Assembly (NCBI GenBank): GCA_003427395.1
Contig: BFEA01000501.1
Span: forward strand, 770,914-804,150
Length of the DNA stretch: 33,237 nucleotides
Reading direction: 5' to 3'
From: Chara braunii
Taxonomy: Eukaryota; Streptophyta; Charophyceae; Charales; Characeae
The position numbers and the translations under genes are program-made. Shown here one piece after another: positions 27,442 to 33,237 of this stretch. The notes under the pieces are model-generated. The model was not told the origin of the DNA. It did not search any database and was given only the letters and a program-made list of their open reading frames with translations. The number at the start of each line of letters is the position of its first letter. Position 1 is the stretch's first letter.

Positions 27442-27535
27442 CAGTTTTCAACATTCAATTTTCAGCAAACAGTTTTCAGTAATCAGTCATCAGCAATCAT
27501 CGACAATCAGTTTTCAGCAATCGGTTCCCAGCAAT
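27442..27535. repeat. 14-bp tandem repeat before ORF4
   Basis: Units CAGTTTTCAGCAAT with variation start at 27442, 27456, 27470, 27484, 27508 and 27522; a 10-bp partial unit lies at 27498. The 23-bp unit before ORF3 is this same core with 9 bp (AACCACAAG) between CAGTTTTCAG and CAAT. Confidence 0.85.
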
Positions 27536-27593
27536 CAGTTTGGTAACCATTTCACCGGGACCATCTGGTCGGTTTGCACTGGCAAGAGTACTC

Positions 27594-28277
27594 ATGAGCA
27601 AAGTTCAGTCTACGCCGGTCAGTGAGTCGGTGCTGGCCAGCCTCAACCGGTTTTCATGCAAAGAGACTTTTCGTTATCAGTATGTTAGTGTCATTGGTTT
27701 CAGACAGGGAGATCTGTCAATCTTCGTTGTCCAGACTAGTTTTGCTGATGGCACTATCCACGATCTGAGGCCTTACCTGAAGAAAGGCAAGGAGACTCAT
27801 GAACTTTTCGATCCAGTCTGGATCTCAGCCACCGAATACCTTGAGCAGAGAGAGAAGGAGCTCGATGAGAGTGGTACTACGTTGATCCGCAGCTTCGGAC
27901 CGGCGCTTTATACTGACTATCATAGGCCACCGATCCCTTCTCTTCTCGCGGATGGCACGTGTTGGCTGGATGTGATTGGCTTGGCAAAGAGATACATCTC
28001 TCCAGCGGTGATCGACATTGAGGCGCTGACCGAGCCCACCGAGTATCCCTACCTAAGACGAGGAGTCTTCTCAGTGGACGGACTGCCTACTTTGTGGGAG
28101 GAGTTTTGCTCCATGGTTAACTACCGTGTCATCTGCCTCGGATGGTCATTCTCAAAGCTTGCTGGCTACAGGTGGCATTTTGTCACGAAGCCTCAGTCTC
28201 AGATTGTACGTGGGCGTGGCCGACACCAGAAAAGATCAATGAAAAGGGAGATTGAGAGAGACTGGCCAGAGGGATGA
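27594..28277 (+). CDS. ORF4: unrecognised 227-residue protein with basic C-terminus
   Basis: ATG at 27594 is the first Met of the open frame; the frame itself extends up to 27540, inside the spacer. The N-terminal half is strand-rich (FRYQYVSVIGFRQGDLSIFV, SFADGTIHDLRPYLKKG). The middle has WISATEYLEQREKELDESG (helical) and SLLADGTCWLDVIGLAKRY. The C-terminal half includes GLPTLWEEFCSMVNYRVICL and GYRWHFVTKPQ, then a basic end RGRGRHQKRSMKRE. Base composition across the ORF differs from the repetitive spacers and the frame is long for the region, supporting a real gene. No family recognised. It follows ORF2 and ORF3 on the same strand and precedes an AATAAA signal. Confidence 0.6.
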   Translation: MSKVQSTPVSESVLASLNRFSCKETFRYQYVSVIGFRQGDLSIFVVQTSFADGTIHDLRPYLKKGKETHELFDPVWISATEYLEQREKELDESGTTLIRSFGPALYTDYHRPPIPSLLADGTCWLDVIGLAKRYISPAVIDIEALTEPTEYPYLRRGVFSVDGLPTLWEEFCSMVNYRVICLGWSFSKLAGYRWHFVTKPQSQIVRGRGRHQKRSMKREIERDWPEG

Positions 28278-28540
28278 GTGAGGACTCTTGAGAGGTGTTG
28301 ACTATGTCCGCTTACATGTACTTTCTGAGATTATTATGAGTTCTCATTCTTCCCTCATTCAATTGCCCCTGTCTTTGCTCGAGTCAGTCAGTCTTATTTT
28401 CTGCATTATTCTTGCTTGATAATTGCCTTTGTGGATGTTTTGTCACAGTTCTCAAAATCAGATTGACATAATTGATGCATGCATAGCACCCCATAATTTT
28501 ATGATTATTCTTTGCATAATTCCCTGCGGTTCCGAATCAA

Positions 28541-28546
28541 AATAAA
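28541..28546 (+). terminator. Polyadenylation signal downstream of ORF4
   Basis: AATAAA within tcaaaataaaagattcc, about 265 bp after the ORF4 stop, with T-rich sequence before it (about 28310-28520). It is the only consensus signal close downstream, and would end a transcript covering ORF4 and perhaps ORF2 and ORF3. Confidence 0.45.
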
Positions 28547-28648
28547 AGATTCCTAAGACCGGGGACCGGCGAAGACCGCAATTGAAGGGTCTCGCTCGAA
28601 GCCAGACGCACACAACAGGAAAGGATTTGCATTATTTAATTCATTTTA

Positions 28649-28990
28649 TTAACTGCAATCATCAACAAATCCTGCGTGACAGCCTGTTGGCTTTCTGGTC
28701 GCTCGAAGAGGCTCGACTGGAAAAAGTGCGACACCGCGCTCTGTCAGATCGTATTGTGTCCAAGGTTCTTGAGTTGGAGCTGCTTGTTCGGGCCCAGAAG
28801 AAGTGATGTTTGTCTTTGTTTTGCCGCGTCCTCGTCCTTTGGCGGGGCGGCCACCATTATGGGCAGCTGCTAGTCTGTCTCCCTCGTCAGACGAGGCAAA
28901 CTCGTTTGAAGTTGAAGGGTCGCTTGGCGTTGCTGCCGCGACCACGGCCACTTTCGGCCGATGCTGATACGCTGCCGGAGGGTCCGACAT
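28649..28990 (-). CDS. Unrecognised ORF with AT-hook-like motif
   Basis: 113 codons from ATG 28990 (MSDPPAAYQHRPKVAVVAAA). The middle contains NGGRPAKGRGRGKTK, a GRP-type AT-hook-like stretch, followed by EPWTQYDLTERGVALFPVEP. The low-complexity acidic/Ser part (SNEFASSDEGD) precedes the hook. A hook suggests binding AT-rich DNA, as in transposon-encoded or chromatin proteins, but nothing else supports a family. It points against ORF4 and overlaps a weaker plus-strand frame (28582-28806). It could be a fragment of a longer gene. Confidence 0.3.
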   Translation of the reverse strand: MSDPPAAYQHRPKVAVVAAATPSDPSTSNEFASSDEGDRLAAAHNGGRPAKGRGRGKTKTNITSSGPEQAAPTQEPWTQYDLTERGVALFPVEPLRATRKPTGCHAGFVDDCS

Positions 28991-29224
28991 TCAGGCCCTC
29001 CGTGGTGTGTCAATGTGCCACACCGGTTTGAGTGGGATTAGCCGGTCCAACCGGAGAGGACTGATTACACTTTTGGTGAGGGTGGTCATCCTCAAATGTC
29101 CCAGGTCTAATCCCGTCTTTTTATTTTTATAATGGTTTATTATTATTATTCAAACTTGACTGCAATTCAAGGTGTGGTTGTCGGAGGGTTCGACGTCCTG
29201 AACCATTCGGAGTGGGATTAGCGA
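28977..29224. repeat. Diverged direct repeat pair
   Basis: cggagggtccgacattcagg (28977) and cggagggttcgacgtcctg (about 29178) are each followed by a gagtgggattagc block (about 29031 and 29210). The spacing between the first and second blocks differs. The intervening sequence holds TTATTATTATT like the repeats at 21976-22400. Confidence 0.55.
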
Positions 29225-30261
29225 AACGTGCAGCTGAATTTTTTTTTTTTTGTGAAGGGTTCGCGCAAGTCCTGAATGAAAAATAATAGTAATAAATAAA
29301 AAGTGATTCAGTAAAAGCGGCCTTGAGCCGCAGACCTTCGCATACTGGCCAAGTCTGGACCCGGATCAAGTGGCATTCCATTGTGCTCGCATCTGTAGGA
29401 ACGGGCCTGTACTGGGATAGCCTGTTGAAAAGTCGCAGCACTACCGGGCCTGGAGTCAGTACCAGCAGCCTAAGTGGCGGCGGTATGCACTTTGGCCAAG
29501 CCTGGATCTAAACCAGACGGTGCCCGCCAAGCCTACATTTGTGCTATGGGCCTAAGAGTCAGCGGGAGTATCACACCTGAAAACTAGTTCCTCTAGCGGG
29601 ACTACCGGACCTGGATTCAACGTCGGCGGTAGGACCGTTGGGCCTGGTCTACTTAGGCAGTACCTTCCCCATTTTCAGAGAGATGCATACATGTGTGCTC
29701 AGGTGCCACATGTTGAGGGGCACAACAGCCAGCTGCCGACACAGGAAAATTGTTGCTTGGCCGTTACAAAGAGGAAAGAGGGTTTGACTCTTGGGGTCTC
29801 AGTTCCGATTGAGGTCATGCAACAGGCAGAGAGATCGACTTACTAGGCAGCCAATGGCAGACGGGCATGTACTACTTGACGACCTGTTGGACTGCCACAG
29901 GCCTGTTGCAAAGGCGACAGGGGTTTTGACATGGTCACCCACGGATCAACGAATGATATGATTAATAGACACCAACATTCACTGTCTGTTGATCAGCTAG
30001 GCAAGGACTTAGCTGTGCAGTCAGTCGTGCAGATTTACTAGTCTATCAGGTGCCTCAATAAGAGTTGGCAACTGCCTCTTACTTTCGGGGGTGGTGAGTG
30101 ACCGTGCAAACGCGGTCGATCAGATGCAGACCAGGTTAGAGTCAATCAGATGGTCATCCCATACACAAATCAGGTATTGGGGGAATGAGACCTGTGTTCT
30201 AATTGGGGGAAAGTTTAAGTGGCCAGTTATAAGGCTGCATGCTAATTTTGCAAGGATCTAT
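29225..30261. other. No gene seen; LTR-like traces
   Basis: cagtaccttccccattttcagagagatgcat (about 29655-29685) resembles ggtaccttccccatttccgagggaaacatc of LTR copy 2. The repeated phrases ccgggcctgg, ccaagcctggatc and ccggacctggattc are in the same style, so part of this may be an old LTR related to copies 1 and 2. The stretch 29700-30260 shows nothing recognisable. Confidence 0.35.
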
Positions 30262-30317
30262 ATTTATTTATTTATTCATTCATCAATCAATCCATCAATC
30301 AATCAACCAATCAATCA

Positions 30318-30356
<39 letters not shown>

Positions 30357-30382
30357 CAAAAAACTATCAATCAATCAATATT
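30262..30382. repeat. (AATC)n / (TTTA)n microsatellite
   Basis: Four-base repeat grading from TTTA/TTCA into a long run of AATC, then AT-rich sequence to 30410. The overlapping ORF frames rich in Ser-Ile-Asn-Gln are repeat translations. Confidence 0.93.
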
Positions 30383-31075
30383 TATTTTTTTTATATTTAT
30401 TTAATGTTTTTTCTCACACACCAAAAAACACCCCCCCAGTTTTTTTTTATTTTTATTTTTTTTTAACAGGGCCATAGAGGCCGACGTGCGACGGTCGCAC
30501 GCGCACACTGTTTTCCCATGCGCGCCCCCGCCTGGGCTTGGGACGGCCACGCGGAAACTCGGTCGCGGGCCCACGGTCAGCCTCCTAGGCCGCAGGATCC
30601 GCCCGTGGGGATCACGTAGCCGGGGATATACCCTAGCTGCAGTCTGTTTTTGATTCATTCTTCATTTGCACAGTTTGGAGTATGTGCGTGTTGAGTTTGC
30701 GTCGGAGTTGCGCTGTCCTTTCCATCTCGATCTCCATCTCCCCCATCTTCATCTCTTCGGCTTGATCCTGATGGACCCTTATCCCGGTGGGTCCGTCACA
30801 TTAATGGAAGGCCCAAAATTCGAGGTTTTTGGCTGCATCACCCCAAGCAATAGTGTTGAAGCGAAGTTCCATTTATGCGCAAGAGCTACCGTGCAGCCTA
30901 CAAGAATCCAAAATTCAAAAGCCACTTTGGGCGAATGGTCGCGCCAAAACTTCCCACCAACTATGCAAAATTCCGAAGTGAAAAAAAAACGAAAGGCACA
31001 TCATCTTTTCTTCAGGGTCGCTAAGGCGTGGCTAAACTGTCAAAGCAAAACAAGTCACAAGTTGGAAAAATGTCC
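30383..31075. other. No gene supported
   Basis: AT-rich then GC-rich (30475-30620) sequence. A 149-codon plus-strand frame (30666-31115) begins at TTG and runs into the LINE poly(T), with no recognisable content, so it is not called. Confidence 0.45.
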
Positions 31076-31350
31076 TTTTTTTTTTTTTTTTTTAGAAGAA
31101 CTTGACATTCATTAACAACAATCCATAGTGGGAGGCCGGGGACCTCACAATTCCACCTGGAGTTATCCCGGCAACATCAGCCGGTTTCGCTTACGGTTCC
31201 AGTCGAGCTGGGGACCCACATATCGCCTCTCTTGAACTATTCAAATGACCCAATCAAACAAATAACACTCACAACCTTTGTCCACACACTTACCCTCCTA
31301 CTGCCCTCCTGGTATCTAGACAATGACTGCTGCAGACGTCTAATACGACG

Positions 31351-31371
31351 ACCGAGCCTACCCGGCTCGGT
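31351..31371 (-). other. Perfect 8-bp hairpin in the LINE 3' UTR
   Basis: ACCGAGCC (31351-31358) pairs with GGCTCGGT (31364-31371) across a 5-nt loop. It lies about 260 nt before the poly(A) and is GC-rich and likely stable in RNA. Confidence 0.65.
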
Positions 31372-31549
31372 GGAACAAACTGTTCCTCTGGAATCTGGAC
31401 ACTCTCCTAACGGACCACTGCGTCCCTAGTACACCGAGTGTCCTGGTGCCGATAGATACTCTTTAGCCTCCCCCCTACTGACCGAGTACCAGGTCCCCTA
31501 CACCAACCACACCTCCTACCCCCTACTCTCCCCTACTCTCATCTATTGT

Positions 31550-32350
31550 TTAGCTACTCAACCACTTCGAGATCACCAATCCTCGTATGGTGTGTACTCC
31601 CGCCAACTGGTTTCCTTTTGCCCATGACCTCAGAAACCGCCAAAGATTTCTCCTTGTGCCTTTGCCAGATCTGGCTTTGCTGCGCCAATCCACCCATATT
31701 GCCCTCCTCAATCCCCTTTTGATTCCTGCCTTGGTCTCCAGATCTGAGAATGGGCGGCCCTCGAACCTGGCCCTGTTCCTGCCCGCCCAAATTACTGAAC
31801 ATATCACTGCCTTGGCTGCATGCGCCATATATGGCCAGCCCTTCTTCCCAGACTGCGCGTTTCCTCCAAAACCCAACAGGACCCACCTTTCATCCCTTTC
31901 AATCCCCTCTCCCCCCATTTTTTTCCAATGGTCTTCCCACCATCTCCACACCTTTCTCGACGCCGGACAATCCCACCATACGTGTTTAGTGGACTCAAAG
32001 GGCCAGGAACAGCGGGGGCAAGTCAGTTGTACCTCCATACCTCTGCTACATAACCATACAGCCAAAGGGGTAACCAACATCAACAGCATCCACAACAAAC
32101 TAACCTGTTTAAGGTCGGGCAGAGTGAGAAGGACATTCCACAGGTTAAGAAATTCTCCCTCCTTTCCCAGGAGGTCCTCCAACAGGACTGCACTCCATCT
32201 GGTCACTGCCACCCCTGCAGGATTCCTCCCTTTGTGGGTTGCCAACCTGTATGAATCGCTTACTGAGAAATTGGATAGGTCTAACCCCCGGGGACTGGCT
32301 CTTGAGACTACACCTCCTTTCCATTGCCACGCTGTCGGGTCTATGCACAA
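31550..32350 (-). pseudogene. LINE ORF2 C-terminal segment with zf-RVT zinc ribbon
   Basis: Starts in WEPLRKLCIDPTAWQWKGG and includes FSVSDSYRLATHKGRN and RWSAVLLEDLLG. The zinc ribbon is CPRCSWPFESTKHVWWDC (CxxC..H..C). Then come KVWRWWEDHW, the Trp helix AVICSVIWAGRNRARFEG, and a basic tail ending GLVISKWLSS. It shows the same architecture as the ORFs at 9022-9909 and 6226-6638 but clearly different sequence. The Met at 32350 is internal, not a true start. Confidence 0.75.
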
Positions 32351-32943
32351 TTTACGTAGCGGTTCCCACTTGGGACCAGTATCCCAGACTGATCAACCAC
32401 TGCCCACTTTTGAACCTCGTGGAACCCACTGTCTGTCAACCGTTGTACCTCCCAAGGCTCGGCTCCTCCTTGTCCTTCATCATCTGAAGCGGTAGCGTAC
32501 CATGTGCCAACAGGGTCCAGCCCTTCTGGACCCAGTAGTTGCTTCCAGTGGGCGGGGATTGCTCGCAGCAGCTGTTTCCAGTGTATCTCTGTGTGCCACA
32601 GCCCTTGCAGAGTAGGGAGGATCTCCCCAAACGATTCCCAGGTACCTTGAAGCTCAGCCCACAGGTCTCCCACTCTAGAGATGCCTCTACGCATCCAGGC
32701 TCTACCGAAGGAGCCCGGGGTTGAGCCTGCCGAAAAAGGGTTCCCCTCATCATCCAAAGTGAAGCTGTTTTCAAACAGGCCTTGCCTCGGAACCTCCTCC
32801 TTCGTGCCTGGCGGTTCTTGTACTTCCGGTGGGTGTCTGCGCCAAGCGTTTCTTACCGCATCCCAAAACTTCGAGGAAAGCTTCCTTTTCAAGAAGGATT
32901 TCATAAAAAAGCAGAGCCAAACATCATCCGCCCGGCCTAGGCC
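32341..32943 (-). pseudogene. LINE ORF2 segment between RT and zinc ribbon
   Basis: An open frame with WLCFFMKSFLKRKLSSKFWD, then GRAWMRRGISRVGDLWAELQ and HWKQLLRAIPAHWKQLLG, the type of sequence that in plant-like LINEs links RT to zf-RVT (RI-RVGDL and I-P--W--L). It reads to a stop at 32341-32343. Comparison of frames suggests a single frameshift near 32390 (VVDQ then SVWDTGPKW), after which the true reading joins the ORF at 31550-32350. The open frame extends further up to 33129, but that GC-rich part looks unrelated and is left out. Confidence 0.6.
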
Positions 32944-32945
32944 CC

Positions 32946-33237
32946 ATCTATGAATACCCCCCGGCGGCGGACAGGTGCGGCCAAGTCCGCGGTCGCGGAC
33001 GAGGCCGCGAGCCCGCAGACGCGTCCGCGTGGACGCGCGGCTTTGGCGCCACGTGGCAGCCAGAGGGGAGGGGGTCTCGGGATTCGGGAACCGCCATTCG
33101 GCGGCGCAACCCCTGCTCCACCCCCCCACACAAAAAAAAATGGAAAAAAAACATCTTTTGGATGGGGGGGTTGGGCTGCGAACGCAGAGAAATGAAAGGA
33201 AAAAAAAATGAACGCGTTTTTTTTTTTTTTTTTTTTT
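32946..33237. other. GC-rich flank ending in poly(T)
   Basis: About 110 bp of very GC-rich sequence (gcggccaagtccgcggtcgcggac and similar) is followed by A-rich text and, at 33219-33237, an unbroken T run to the window edge. The T run could be the poly(A) of a further minus-strand retroelement lying outside the window. Confidence 0.4.

Larger units (their letters stand above)
31076..32945 (-). mobile_element. 5'-truncated LINE with poly(A) tail
   Basis: On the minus strand it starts near 32945 within ORF2 (GRADDVWLCFFMKSFLKRK), contains the C-terminal half of ORF2 in two frames, and has a ~455-nt 3' UTR and an A tract of 18 (31093-31076). The 3' UTR has no clear similarity to the 8658-9021 LINE, so it is another LINE family. 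The exact 5' end and target duplication could not be set. Confidence 0.72.

Noticed and set aside
30666-31115. 149-codon plus-strand ORF
   Set aside because: Begins at TTG, ends inside the LINE poly(T), and shows no recognisable content.
31587-32495. 302-codon plus-strand ORF over the LINE
   Set aside because: It is the complement of LINE ORF2, which has recognisable zinc-ribbon and Trp-helix motifs on the minus strand.
32946-33129. N-terminal extension of the LINE frame up to 33129
   Set aside because: The GC-rich part encodes Arg/Pro/Gly-rich sequence in all frames and has no LINE similarity; it is more likely flanking DNA beyond the 5' truncation.

Overview
The window looks like nuclear DNA of a green-lineage (streptophyte) genome, possibly a charophyte alga such as Chara; the species is inference. 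The evidence is U6 snRNA sequence with a plant-type 5' hairpin, an initiator-Met tRNA primer-binding site of the kind common in plant LTR elements (TGGTATCAGAGC), TTTAGGG telomere-type motifs, chromodomain-bearing Ty3/Gypsy pol genes, and long gene-poor stretches packed with nested retroelements. Three single-N gaps are present. Two of them are flanked by perfect 64-bp and 95-bp duplications that look like assembly artefacts.

Layout: 1-4039 is the 5' part of a minus-strand Gypsy-type LTR element (gag, leader, PBS, LTR). 4040-6225 holds a 53-bp tandem repeat, one plausible exon, a U6 snRNA retrocopy with poly(A) and target-site duplication, and a ~20-bp minisatellite. 6226-6660 is a plus-strand LINE tail. 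About 6700-11640 is a second, decayed copy of the same LTR element family (gag, leader, PBS, LTR). It was invaded by a 5'-truncated LINE (8628-~9925) and a U6-derived retrocopy (11529-11640). 11869-11993 is a very short 3' end of that same LINE family. 12016-12941 may be a decayed host gene fragment. 12957-15000 is mostly unassigned.

About 15000-21940 is a minus-strand Ty3/Gypsy chromovirus-like composite: protease, RT, RNase H and integrase of copy A run straight into a second RT-RNase H-integrase-chromodomain (copy B), with no LTR between them. Both copies carry stop codons and frameshifts, several explainable as C-to-T decay.

21940-28550 is the least familiar part. After a diverged ~396-bp-spaced repeat it holds a TATA box, an unrecognised ORF with a basic RG-rich tail, about 2.8 kb without genes, then three further ORFs on the same strand and an AATAAA signal. 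Two of these ORFs encode collinear small paralogous proteins (81 and 84 aa). The spacers before ORF3 and ORF4 are tandem repeats built on one shared core: a 14-bp unit, and the same unit with 9 bp inserted. No family was recognised for any of these proteins. This is the best candidate in the window for something undescribed.

28550-33237 has an unrecognised minus-strand ORF with an AT-hook-like stretch, diverged repeats, an AATC microsatellite, and a 5'-truncated minus-strand LINE ending in poly(A) (31076-~32945).
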